The notes under the pieces were generated by a model. It did not search any database and was not told the DNA's origin. It worked only from the letters and a program-made list of their open reading frames with translations. From NCBI GenBank assembly GCA_012295275.1, contig CM022672.1:16154625-16218624 (forward strand): a stretch of DNA of 64,000 bases, read 5' to 3'. Within the stretch, counting starts at the first letter, position 1; each line of letters begins with the position of its first letter. Below, piece by piece: positions 50,590 to 62,323 of this stretch. Made by a program: the position numbers and the translations under genes. This DNA is from Chrysomallon squamiferum. Taxonomy: Eukaryota > Mollusca > Gastropoda > Neomphalida > Peltospiridae.

Positions 50590-51978
50590 TATATAAATGA
50601 AACAAATAATGCATTTTTAAATTGTGATATTTTGGGATAAATCTTATACTGAATGTCCATTTTACAAGTAAAACTGTTTGTGTTAACGAAATTGCTGTGA
50701 ATATGCTGTGTACCTTACTTCTAAATAAGGATACATATTCATACATATGTGAGAACTCCTCAAATTATTCTTATTTTTGGTTCATACTTTTTCTCTTTCA
50801 ATTCATATTTTCATGCTGTCTCTAGATGTGATTTTTTTCCCTCCCTCACTATCTTCTAATTTAACAGAAAATAGTTCTTTATTTTGTTCCTTCATTCCAT
50901 CTGCTCTTTTTATGAAGCAGTTAATATTACATATCCTTCATGTTTTCACATATACATGTCACTGTTTGTAAGTCAGCAAGTGGAGAGCATGCTTTTAGAA
51001 TATTTGTTATAAAGTTTTAAATACTCAGAAAATTTAGATAACATTGAAAAAATTGTATACACAATGTGGTGAAAAACAGAAGAGTATTAACATACGGAAA
51101 AGATAAATATAGCACTGAAATGTGTAACTAAGGTGTACCTATATTCTAAATTTTATCTGTAGGATCCTAATTCAGTTACTGAATATATGCATGTGTGTGT
51201 ATGTGTGTGTACATGTGTATATGTACACACAGCTTAACTTGTAATAAAACTACATTAAATACCAGTAAAATTTGATGCAAAAATAGTAACACTTGATTCA
51301 ATATACAGTATTCTACTAGTCTTTCCATTAAAACATTTAATAATGAAAACCTATTGCGTTTTTTGTTAATATTTATTTATTTAATTATTTATTTTACATT
51401 TCTGTTTATAAATGATGACATGATAAATTAAAAAGAAGGAAGAAAGTATATGTAAAACAATAACTGGGAATGTTCCAAAATATTTATACCACTGATGATA
51501 GCCCTGTGTGTTCTTTGTAAAGCAGATGTTATCCTTATTATCGTTAGGTCTTATTCATATACACTTTGGTATAAATAACCATATATTTTATAGGCACTTT
51601 CTCACACACGAAGGAGCACATACCATCTATGATCTGTAGCCAGTTGGTAAGAGTAGTCTGTATAACGGCTGCATAGTTTTTTTCTCTTTCGTCGTCATTT
51701 AAAAACGCACATGCTTGATTCGGATAATATTATTTAATAATATAATGCCGAGAGGTGTTAGTTCAACAAAAATTATCTTTCGACATTATGAAGTTATTAT
51801 TTTATTTGATAACACATTTTCGCAAAATAATGTTACACAACATTTACATGTCGCCAGTTTGCTAGAAGAAGCCAGAGCAAACTGATTCGCCATGACGTCA
51901 CGACTACAGAAAACTTGCGCTCATTTTTTTAAAGTTCTACTCTTCTGATGTTGCACTATGTTATAAATTAAACCAGAG

Positions 51979-52014
<36 letters not shown>

Positions 52015-52039
52015 ATAATAATAAAAAAAAAAAAAAAAA
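50590..52039. other. Intergenic DNA downstream of FEM-1
   Basis: No gene seen. A TG/TA mix lies at 51188-51230, a perfect CRE at 51893-51900, and a poly(A)/AAT/poly(A) tract at 51981-52039 abuts the second Tigger end. Confidence 0.6.
51701..51731. repeat. Short dispersed repeat, copy 1
   Basis: Contains gcacatgcttgattcggata followed by atatta, and is nearly identical to 59865-59895 inside MFSD10 intron 7. A shared 30-base non-simple sequence suggests two remnants of one mobile element. Confidence 0.5.
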
Positions 52040-52270
52040 TACATTCTCTTTTATTTTGTTTTTATACAGTATTTATCATTTATAAATATATATATATTTT
52101 TAATTTAAGAAAAACGTTAAAAAAAAAATGGGGTGGTTTTGGGCTGCTGGAACGGATTAATGGTATTTCAGTTAATTTCAGTAGGGTAAATTGATTTGAT
52201 ATACGATCAAATTTGAGTTACGAGCTTGGTCACGGAACGAATTAAACTTGTAAGTCAAGGTACCGCTGTA
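52040..52270 (+). mobile_element. Second copy of the Tigger-type 3' end
   Basis: The sequence from tacattctcttttatt to gtaccgctgTA is collinear with 43223-43451. It shares atggggtggttttggg, ctggaacggattaatgg, gaacgaattaaact and the terminal tcaaggtacc(a/g)ctg, with the TA target at 52269-52270. It holds only the 3' untranslated part and the right inverted repeat. Its left edge abuts a long poly(A)/AAT tract (51981-52039), with no transposase coding sequence. Confidence 0.82.
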
Positions 52271-52313
52271 TATTTTCATCAAAGGATTAAGGTGTAATAC
52301 TACTCATATATTT

Positions 52314-52345
<32 letters not shown>

Positions 52346-52526
52346 AATTGTGTATAATTTTATCTTTGTTGAAATACTTTCTTTATTGCAAATTGTAAAA
52401 AAAAATATTTAATGTTTTTATGTATTATTGTTACGAATTCAGAGTAAAGAGCAATAATAACATTTTTATATTATCTTGTAAGCAACTTAATTTCTTTTTA
52501 TCAACGAATGGTTGCTTCAAGCAAAA

Positions 52527-52580
<54 letters not shown>

Positions 52581-52696
52581 TTTAAATACTTATATTTTTA
52601 ATTATTTATTTTTGTTTTTAATTGGATATATTTTGTATTTAGGCTTTTTGTTGATATCACCAAAATCACTGTAAAATATGTTGGTATTACACATCT

Positions 52697-52771
<75 letters not shown>

Positions 52772-53199
52772 TCACTCCTGTCAGCTACATACAGAATGCT
52801 TAAAATCGTATTGTACACGTATACAAACTCATAAACTAATATCATTTCTTACAGTCGAGTGGCTTTCTATTTATATTATCTTTCTTTTCAAGCTTCATCC
52901 TGTTACAAAGTGATTTAAACATGCATGCATGCATAATTTCCAAATCAAAACAAAATCTCCTGGAGCCATCAACAGCGTATTAAATCCACAGTATTTGTTT
53001 TATTGGCATATTCAAATTTTCGGTTTATTGCCAATTTATACTTAGCAACAGTGAACCATATATAACAAGGGAAGAAAATAAATTATAGCCTGGCAAAATA
53101 GAACAATCTAAACTTGGTATTGTAGGACTTGTCAAACCTTTCATGACGTCATGGTTTATAATTATGCCGTAGGTACTGATTATAAAGATGCAGGGCAAC

Positions 53200-53230
<31 letters not shown>

Positions 53231-53610
53231 ATAGATTACGACATTTTAAGGCGGCTTTTAACTAAAATTAAATTTTTAGATTTATTTTATTTTATTTTAA
53301 TTTTTTTTTTCAGCAGTTTGTATATGCGAATCTAAAATCTGTTATTTCATATAATTATCTTCATTATTTTGCCTCTGCTTGTAATGTAAATTTATTAAAT
53401 CAGATGCACATGTGCAATATATCTACATATTGCATCTGTAAAAACTAATTTTATGTCTTGTATCGAGAAATTCTACATTTTCTTATTAAAATGAGTTCTC
53501 AGAATTTATTTTAGTTTGTTGTTGGTTTATAAAATAACAAACTTGCGACGTATGAACATACACAAACACATTACTACATAAAAATATATGTGTGTGAAAA
53601 GAGAGAGAGC

Positions 53611-53686
<76 letters not shown>

Positions 53687-54079
53687 CTTATCACAACTAT
53701 TATGAGACAGAAACAAAGGACATTTTTGTTATTATTTGATTGTCAGTTCCTATTACTACTCTTACGTAACAATTCTAACAATTGTTTCACACACCTGAAA
53801 CAGATACATATAATTGCTGATAAACGGATTCTAATGCGAGTTACGTGACACCCTACCTACGTTGCATGTTTATTGACGAAAATAGACGTCTGCTTTATTC
53901 TTATTTTACATCACACATTGTGAGTGACAGTAAAAGTTTTATTACGTCAGAAGTCAAGCTTTCGTAAAAATACATTCCATTTTAAAATATCCATTTGAAA
54001 AACAAAATTACAGAATTTGTTATATTCTCATATTCTTCATATATATTATAGTTTCTTATTCAGATAGAGACAAAAAAAA

Positions 54080-54148
<69 letters not shown>

Positions 54149-54173
54149 TTAAATGAGCAGTCACTACTACTCC

Positions 54174-54207
<34 letters not shown>

Positions 54208-54537
54208 TGTATGGTTTTATGTTAAATAATTAATTCAAATTATCATCTTTCTGTTTCACTACTGATCAGAAACATATAATTTATGATCGGAATTCGAACC
54301 TGACTCTTCGGTTAAAATAATTATCTCCGAGTATCAGTTGTTTTCACAATATGGGCGTATTACCAGGCTGAGTTATTTTATTTAAATGCTAGTCACAGCA
54401 GCAGTCCACGGCAGATACACTCACTTTACATAAACCCGTGAAAAGTGTAAGGAGAGAGACGTACATTACAGTGCGTGAGATAGTTACATCATCCAGTATA
54501 GGTGAGAACTTTGACTTTTTCGCTCTCTTAATTTAAG

Positions 54538-54603
<66 letters not shown>

Positions 54604-54775
54604 AAACTAATAAACAACTTGAACGTTATTATCATACCTTTAGATATATAATATACATTAATATATAACTGTATGTTACAAATTGTATGTATTTATTTTC
54701 TGCTGTCGTAATCGTCTAAAAAAAAGAGAGAAAGAAACGAACCATTTAATAACATTTAAATGCCAGTCTTGTTGT

Positions 54776-54806
<31 letters not shown>

Positions 54807-54960
54807 TAAGTAAATAAGTAAAGAAAGAAAGAAAGAAAGAAAAAAGAAAAAAGAAGAAAAGAAAAGAAAGAAAGAAAGAAAGAAAGAAAAGTAATTCACA
54901 GGTCTATTGGGAGCATTTATAATTGTGTTCAGTATACCGTACACCGTTCAAATCATTTCG
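52271..54960. repeat. Intergenic DNA with a cluster of long microsatellites
   Basis: Poly(A) 52318-52343, (TTA)n 52528-52581, (CT)n 52701-52767, (TTA)n 53200-53227, (GA)n 53600-53684, CA then GA 54080-54144, poly(A) 54176-54205, (CT)n 54540-54601, and TAAA/GAAA-rich 54780-54892. A palindromic CRE CATGACGTCATG lies at 53142-53153. No gene seen; the Ser-Leu and Arg-Glu open frames are artefacts of the repeats. Confidence 0.75.
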
Positions 54961-55280
54961 GCCCCGTTTTGATGACTTTTGACCCACAACCCGGAAGTCG
55001 CACAGGAAAATTAACTAAAAGGTAGTTGCTAAAGTTTAGAATCTTTACTAACTTTTTAGTTACTTAATTTAAATTGTAGGAAGCATAATTAATTTATTTT
55101 TTATTTTTTTATTGGCATGATATGTCAAGATTTTCTGTAATAACTAATGTTCTTGAGCTTAAAGATTAATCAGTGCAGAAGGGAGATAAATAGGTGGACA
55201 CGTTTTGGGGCAAACACAAAGTTATCAAAGAAAGGCTAATGTTTTTTTAATTAATGATTCATGCGGTAGTTATATCAGGT
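54961..55280 (+). promoter_or_regulatory. Candidate MFSD10 promoter and untranslated first exon
   Basis: An ETS/GABP-type core CCGGAAGT at 54991-54998 lies in a short, less AT-rich patch about 1 kb before the MFSD10 start codon; such sites mark many TATA-less housekeeping promoters. Possible splice donors follow at 55022 (gtagtt) and, better, at 55279 (GTATGT). Either could pair with the acceptor at 55963-55964 just before the coding start. The exon limits are inferred, not seen. Confidence 0.4.
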
Positions 55281-55671
55281 ATGTAATGTGGTTGTTTTAT
55301 TTTTAGATTTATTTTTTAAATGCTGAAGAAATAAGATAATGTTATATTCAGTAGTTTTAATAGTGCTCACACATCTAGTTAATTGTTTTTAAAGTTTTAG
55401 TTTTACTCAAACTTTTTGATAAAAAGTTACAAAGTTCTAAATTAAAATTTATACATACAGCAGACAAAGATTGGAGCATAAATATCTGGTAAATAAAATC
55501 ATGAAATTAAAAACTAAAAAAAAGTGGGAAAAGAAGAAAAACTATGAAATAATTACCAACGAGATAGCAAATAACATGCGATACACTCGTAATGAATGAC
55601 AATACCTACCCACTGTTTACTCATATTTTTTTTAGAAAAACCTGATTTTTGTTTTTCGTATCCACGTTATA

Positions 55672-55711
<40 letters not shown>

Positions 55712-55767
55712 TTGAACCTTTTTAAACACATTTATTTTTATAATTTGTATTTAATTTTTACTTTAAT

Positions 55768-55798
<31 letters not shown>

Positions 55799-55964
55799 GT
55801 GTAATATGAAAATCCACATAATATCTTTCTTATAATTCCTTGATCTGTATTTGTATCTGCTTTTCTGCATTTCTTTAATCCTTCCAAAACAATAACATCC
55901 TCTATCTGCTCTGATACCAACATTTTACTTTGATTATTATTATTTTTTTAAAATGTTATTTCAG
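55281..55964. other. AT-rich DNA, probably the first intron of MFSD10
   Basis: Holds (TTA)n at 55672-55713 and poly(A) at 55768-55792, and ends in the acceptor tgttatttcag at 55954-55964 just before the coding start. Confidence 0.45.
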
Positions 55965-55979
55965 ATTAATACTTGAGAA

Positions 55980-58900
55980 ATGACATCCAGACTTTCAGTA
56001 AACAACAATGGGAAGTCTGTTCCTGGTGTTAAGGATGACAATAATTCACACTTTGATGAAAAACGAATGAACAGAGTTCTGCATACTGTGTTTTCCATTC
56101 TTGTTGTTGACTTGTTGGCATTCACAGTCATTCTACCTCTCCTACCCTCACTGCTCGATCACTATGGAAACAATGGGCAGGTAAGTCATTACTGAATAAG
56201 TTTATTTTAGTTCTTTAAATTTGTTCACTCTGACATTATTATACATATTTAAAAAAAACAAAAACAAACAACAACACATTCTGACATTATTATGAATATT
56301 TTTAAATCAAAACAAAAATTTCATTCTGACATTATTATACACTGTATGACTTGCAGATAAACATTTATTTTTTATACATCAAAACACATTATAAAATGAA
56401 ATATATATACGGAGATAGAATTGTTCCTTTTACATGAAACTCACCATATTGCCATGTACTGATGTGACTTCCCATTTAACTATTTATATTGCTTTTCCAA
56501 ACTCTAATTGGATACTCTTGGGCTGTTGTGACATTGTTTATATAAAATTTTGTTTTATAGATAGATAGATAGATAGATATTAAACAAAAATTATATAAAT
56601 AATCATATGTTCCAGTCAGTATATATAAATAAAACATTTCTGTTTTCCCCCACAGGATAGTTTATATACAATTCTACACAATTCTGTGCAGTCATTCCGA
56701 GTTTTTGTTGGAGCACCAGACACACCAAGATGGAATGGTGTTCTTTTTGGAGGTGGGTCTTTCAATTCATATTCAAAAATATGTTTTATGTATGTATGTC
56801 TTTCAGTTTATATGTTTTAAATATGTTTTATATATGTATGTAGCATGCTGTGTCAGGTATAGAAGCTAAATACATTTGTGCATTCTGCAAAATGATTATT
56901 TTATTGTTTCCCTATCACCAACCTTTGCTAATGATAAAATTCCGCTAAGGTCTTATTTTACACTGTTTTACTAGCCTTAAATTCAATTTGCTGACCACTG
57001 TACATTTAGAGTAGATAAATGAATGTTTTTTGTTTGTTAAATTTAATGTATTAGGCTAAATGTGTAGGATTCTAGCAAAAGTTGTGATGGGTCATTTGAC
57101 AGTTTTTAAAAGCACTTAAAAATTAATAATTGCTATTGATCTCCTAATAAATGATGTGCTTTATTGAGTTAAATGTCCTGTTCTTTGTTAATGTTGTCAA
57201 GCTGTTGAAATTACTACTGGGTAACTGAAAAATATTTCTTAAGACCAAAGGTTTTCACCCTTGCATTTTTCTACCCATCTTGAATAACTGCTACCTATGG
57301 TTTTATTTTCATTTAGGATCCAGTTTCCTAATAATAAATATTTGTATTTGTAGTGAACTCTCTGACTAGTGGTGTGGTATGGTATGGTACATTGTGTTTT
57401 CTAATTATTTATTATTTTTATTTGTAATCTCAGGTCTGATTGGCTCCCTCTTTTCCATGCTGCAGTTTCTGTCCTCACCTATCATTGGTGCAGCCTCTGA
57501 TATATATGGTCGAAAGCCCATGATGCTATTGTGTATGGTAAGTTTTGTGACAAAAACATAATATTGTTTCTTCATATGTAAAGTTTTTCAGTTTTTATGA
57601 TGTTACTGGTGGACAACAACCACTTCTCATATAATGTATACTTATTATCTCATCACTGAAATGATGTATCTCTCATCTTGTGTTTGTAGGTTGGTGTGGC
57701 AGTGTCTTATGCTGTGTGGGCTGTCTCCTCTAATTTTACTCTGTTTGTAATAGCCCGTGTGATTGGTGGAATCAGTAAAGGAAACATCAGCTTGTCCACA
57801 GCTATTGTTGCTGATGTTTCTCCGCCCGAAAAGAGAGGGAAAGGAATGGTTTGTATTCAATATTGTTGTTATCACTGGGCTGGAACAAAAGAGTGTGTTT
57901 TGTGTTTCTAGTCATGTATAATGAAATAACACACATGACTGAAGTATATGACTTACATACACATTCTGAAATGCAGACAAATATCTAAATATTGTCTTTG
58001 AATTTCACTTTAAAATCCCTAAGAATGTTTCTTCTAACCCAGTATTTTGTTAGTAATTTGTATGTTCATAGTTCATTTGTCCAGTCAAATATTTTCATTA
58101 AACCTTCTAGTAAAACAGAATACATTTAAGAAATTTAAAATTCTTATAGATATCCTTTCAGACCCTGAGAAAAGAACAAAAATTAATTTGCTTTATCTTT
58201 ATATGGACATTTCTCCACACAGGAAAACACACTACCAGTGTCATTTAAAAAGTTAAACTTAGATTTTACTAAATCATTTCAAAATTGATACTGAAATGAA
58301 AAAGAACAATTAAAAATGATTTAAAGGAACAAATGTGACAAAATCTTTTAATGATAATATTTCACATTTTTAATTTTTTCTTGTCTGTTTATTGTAAATA
58401 AAAAAAACTTCATTATTAGATTCTGAGATTTTTTTTAAAACTCCACAAAACGAGAAAACAGCACAGAAGATTGTATGTCAGTGTAATCTCTGTATAAATA
58501 GATTAAACAAACACATACTTATAAGAGAGGTACTTGAAAGATGTGACTAGAAACAACTCAACAGGTGTAACATGGAAAAATGATCCTGCATTCTTAAACA
58601 ACATTAAAATACTTATTTGTTCTTCGAGGATATAATCTGTACATTCTGTCATATGTTTTATTTTTATTGTGTTTGATTTTATTTCAGGCTATGATAGGAA
58701 TAGCATTCTCTATTGGTTTTGTGTTTGGTCCGTCTATTGGCGCAATGTTTTCTCTGATGGCCAAGGAATCGACTCTGTTCTTTGTGTTACCTGCTCTGTT
58801 TGCTCTTGTGTTGGGTGTGTCTGATGTTCTGCTAGTTAAGCTGTATCTAGAGGAGACCCTCCCACCTCAAAAGAGGGTGAGTCTTCTTGCTTTTATTACA

Positions 58901-61900
58901 GAGCAAGTTTATAATTACGTTAAAAGCAGAGTGAATGAAGATGTTTTAAAATTTGTAATGAGATTTGAAAGCATTACTGCATTTTTTATTATGTATCTAT
59001 TTTATATAAATATATGCTGTTTCAGTGCCTGGTTTTTCTGTATAGAATACATAAATAATCCCTTTGGATATAAATATTGCAGTAAACACAACATAATTAA
59101 ACTGTTAAGATGTAGTGAGATAATGATGATGATAATTATGATGATGGTGACTGTCATCATCATCATGGTCATTTCTATTAAAATTATTATTTTTATTATT
59201 ATTATAACTATTGTTCTCATTTCATCATCATCATCATTATTTTAATTTAATTTTTTGCTTATTTGTGATGATATAGTGATATGATGTTAATTATTGTTAC
59301 ATTTATAAAAAAAATAAAAAAACTACTTTTTGATTTCACTCTGATTAAAGTTACAAATGCCTAAACCAAAGTTAACTAAAAGTTAAAGTTTTTGTATTTT
59401 CAGTCAAAACGTGTTGAGTCCATTTTCCAAAATGCTAGTCAGTACATTAACCCTGTCTCTCTGTTTAACTTCACAGCAGTAAAACATTTACGAGAAGAAA
59501 GTAAGTATGCAGATTAAACTTTTTTTTTTTAATTTACTATGCATTTGTTACTACACATTTTTTTACTACAGTTTTTACCATTATTAAATTTACTATCACT
59601 ACTTATATTATTAGTATAATGTTTATTATTATTGTTGTTGTTGTTGTTATATATTCCAATGTTTTCACATTTCATTTCAGATTACAAATCAGTGAGGAGA
59701 ATTGGTGTTGTTTATTTTTTGTTTTTGTTTATTTATTCCGGTCTTGAGTTTACTTTGCCGTTTTTGATGTACAACAGATTCCAATATGGCAGGTAAACTG
59801 TTTCCAGAGTTTATTTTAATTATAATAACAATATTTTTCACGATACAAGTTAGATATTGCTTTAAAAATGCACATGCTTGATTCGGATAATATTAAACCT
59901 GTTTTACTTTAATCTCCTTATACTTTAATTTCTTATGAAAACAAGGTATATTTCACAACTGGTAATGGTTTTGTCAAACAACTATACATTCACTCATTAC
60001 ATATTCATTGACAGGTAAATAGTTGTGAATAATCACTCATCTCTCTGTGATTTGTAATAAATGATAGTGTTTTTCTTTATGAATCATTTAAAATAAATGT
60101 AAATGTAGTTTTTGTTTTATAGAATGGACAGAAATTAAAGATAATTGACAATGAATTTCAATAAATGTGTTTATATTAATTTAATAAGATTTTAAAAAAT
60201 CCTTTTGTTCTCTTAATGTCAGATTTAATAAAAATTGTTATTTATTTTTTTCACTTATTCCAGCATGCAGCAAGGAAAAATGTTTTTGTTTATTGGAAGT
60301 GTAATGGCTTTAGTCCAAGGTTAGTAATAAACTGGATGAAGATTATATCTACATGTTTTTTTTTTTTAATGTAAATTATACATATGATTCTTTACTAATA
60401 ATAAAGATTACTGTTTTGGTTTATTGGAAGTGTGGAGACTTTAGTCTAAGATGAGTAATAAAATGTATGAATGTTACATGTACATTTAACACCCCCAGAA
60501 AACCCATAATATCATTCTTTACTACTAATAAAGTATTATTGTTACATGATAAGATCATGTAGATTTCAGTTTTCAAAGGATATGTAAGTTTTGTCGCTGA
60601 TTTACCATGATTGTTTTGGTTGTTTTATAGTGAAAACCAGAATTTAGAAACTAAACAAAAAATGATTAGTAATATATAAGGTATGCCTAGGTAGTAATCA
60701 ATTAAAATTGTTGTGTTTACCAGGTGGTTATGTCAGAAGAGTGAAAGCTGGAAAAGAGTTAAAAGTGGCAGCTCATGTGAGTATTTTCTTAATAATTTAG
60801 TATATTTTATTTAATATCTGGCTTTTCTCCCTCTCTTCTGCTCTTACTTTTGTTTTTTAATCACGAAAACAGCCAGGCAGCTACACACATTCATATTACC
60901 TAAAAAATAAATAAAGAAAAGAAAATTTTCAGTCATATAACTAATAATAATAAATTATTTTTAAAAATTAAAAGTTATTAATATTTTTCAAATACCTCAT
61001 TTATATATATGTATTTGTTTGATCTATCTGAACATTGCTTACCCTAATAATATAATCTCATCTGTGTTTTTATTTTTATAATTTTCAGGGAATACTGATA
61101 CTGATACCTTCATTCCTGTTAATGGCATTTACAACATCTATTTATTTGATGTATCTCGGCTTGGCTCTTTTTTCATTTGGTGAGGGGTTTTTTTGTTTTT
61201 TTGATTTCACACACATGCAGACACACACATGCAGATGCACATACACTCACACACACATACTCACACAAACACATAATCACACACACACACATACTGTTAT
61301 TACTGGTTTAGATTTTGTATTTTACTTATATTTACAGGTTTAGCCATATCACACACACACACACACACACATGTACATATACATCAGCATGACACTGTTA
61401 TTACTAATTTAGATTTTTACTTATTCTTACGGGTTTAGCCATATCACACATACTCACAAACACACACACACACACACACCATGTTATTACTGATTTGTAT
61501 TTTACTCTGTTTACAGGTTCTGCCACTGTTGTGCCCTGTCTCACCACACTGCTGTCTATACACGGCCGAGCTGATCAGAAAGGAGCCATCATGGGAATAT
61601 TTCGTTCACTCGGGGCGCTAGCCAGAGCTGTAGGTCCTGTCTTTGCCTCTACAGGTAAATCATTTCATGTTAACATATACACAGCTGTCATTAGTAGTCA
61701 TATTAACATGTACACAGTCATTCATAAATAATCATATTAACATATACACAGTCATTCATAAATAGTCATGTTAACATGTACACAGATGTTCAAAAATAAT
61801 CATATTAACATATACACAGCTGTCATTAATAGTCATTTTAACATGTACACAGCCATTCATAAACAGTCATATTATATGTACTCAGTTATTCATAAATCAC

Positions 61901-62323
61901 TGATCTTGATAAATATGTTTTGTAAATCAATGTCACAATTTCTTAACTTTAAGACTAGATGTATTTTGTTGTTTTAATTTATATATTTTTTTAAATGTTA
62001 CCTGACATAAGATGCAAGAAAAAAATATGTAAGACATTATTAATTACTAATGATTTAAGTTATTATTATTAGAAAACATTGGTCTCCATAATTCTTCAGA
62101 AACTAAAAAAAACAACAAAAAAAAACAAATCCCACCCACATACAGAATTAAACCAGAATTACTAGTACATGTGTCCTGTAATTTTTTTTATTATTTTTAA
62201 AATTATTTTTCAGTGTACTGGAGTTGTGGGGAGATTGTTTGTTATTCCACTGGAGGAGTGTTTATGCTTCTACCCCTGTTACTTGTGTTAGGTATGAAGT
62301 CAGTGAAACCGGTAACAGATTAA
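55980..62323 (+). CDS. MFSD10: MFSD10-like major facilitator transporter (TETRAN family), 12 coding exons
   Basis: I joined coding exons 55980-56180, 56656-56752, 57434-57537, 57690-57848, 58688-58876, 59404-59500, 59681-59792, 60264-60319, 60724-60776, 61089-61179, 61517-61654 and 62214-62323. All eleven introns are GT-AG and the sum is 1407 bases, giving 468 residues plus a stop. Length agrees with vertebrate MFSD10 (about 455). Transmembrane segment 1 is at about 35-59. The MFS motif A, GAASDIYGRKP, is at 118-128 in the loop after segment 2, and SLGALARA with the downstream GP lies in exon 11, as in MFSD10. A hydrophilic linker after exon 5 (about 245-290) separates the two six-helix halves. 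The start at 55980 follows an acceptor at 55963-55964 by 15 bases, so an untranslated first exon is expected upstream. Family knowledge: multipass organic-anion or drug transporter related to bacterial tetracycline exporters; the physiological substrate is unsettled. Introns 8 and 10 contain worn copies of exon or splice-site sequence. Confidence 0.92.
56228..56341. repeat. Short triple repeat in MFSD10 intron 1, period about 50 bp
   Basis: The motif ctgacattattat occurs three times (about 56230, 56281 and 56336), separated by A-rich spacers. It is a small local tandem duplication of intron sequence. The rest of intron 1 (to 56655) is AT-rich with a short GATA run at about 56559-56578. Confidence 0.65.
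59865..59895. repeat. Short dispersed repeat, copy 2
   Basis: Same gcacatgcttgattcggata core as 51701-51731, in the same orientation, within intron 7 of the MFSD10 gene. The flanks do not match. Confidence 0.5.
60280..60538 (+). repeat. Tandem duplication covering most of MFSD10 exon 8 and its donor
   Basis: Copy 1 (60280-60410) holds the last 40 bases of exon 8 and the start of intron 8. Copy 2 (60411-60538), about 131 bases downstream, repeats the same order: ttattggaagtgt, ctttagtc, agtaataaa and then attctttact. In copy 2 the donor is changed from aagGTTAGT to aagATGAGT, so it lacks a GT at the equivalent place and cannot serve as the same donor. It therefore looks like a decayed partial exon duplication. 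Confidence 0.7.
61291..61516 (+). repeat. Triplicated CA-tract plus splice-acceptor block in MFSD10 intron 10
   Basis: Three successive blocks each carry a CA run, then tgttattact, a gatt(t)-rich stretch and an acceptor-like end. Block 1 ends tatttacag/gtttagcc with an intact AG at 61336-61337. Block 2 has the AG destroyed (cttacgggtttagcc near 61427-61440). Block 3 ends in the acceptor used for exon 11 (AG at 61515-61516). The copies are diverged but clearly related. Confidence 0.65.
61663..61900. repeat. Minisatellite in MFSD10 intron 11, unit about 35-40 bp
   Basis: Roughly six imperfect copies of a unit containing cat(a/g)ttaacat(a/g)tacacag followed by tcattcataaatag or tcattagtag. It lies directly after the exon 11 donor. 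No coding signal. Confidence 0.75.

Noticed and set aside
55980-56195. Reading exon 1 of MFSD10 through to the stop at 56195 as a 71-residue protein
   Set aside because: The donor gtaagt at 56181 and in-frame continuation at 56656 restore the conserved transporter sequence.
58667-59245. 192-codon open frame
   Set aside because: Only its 58688-58876 part is MFSD10 exon 5; the rest reads through the donor at 58877 into intron repeats rich in ATT and CAT.
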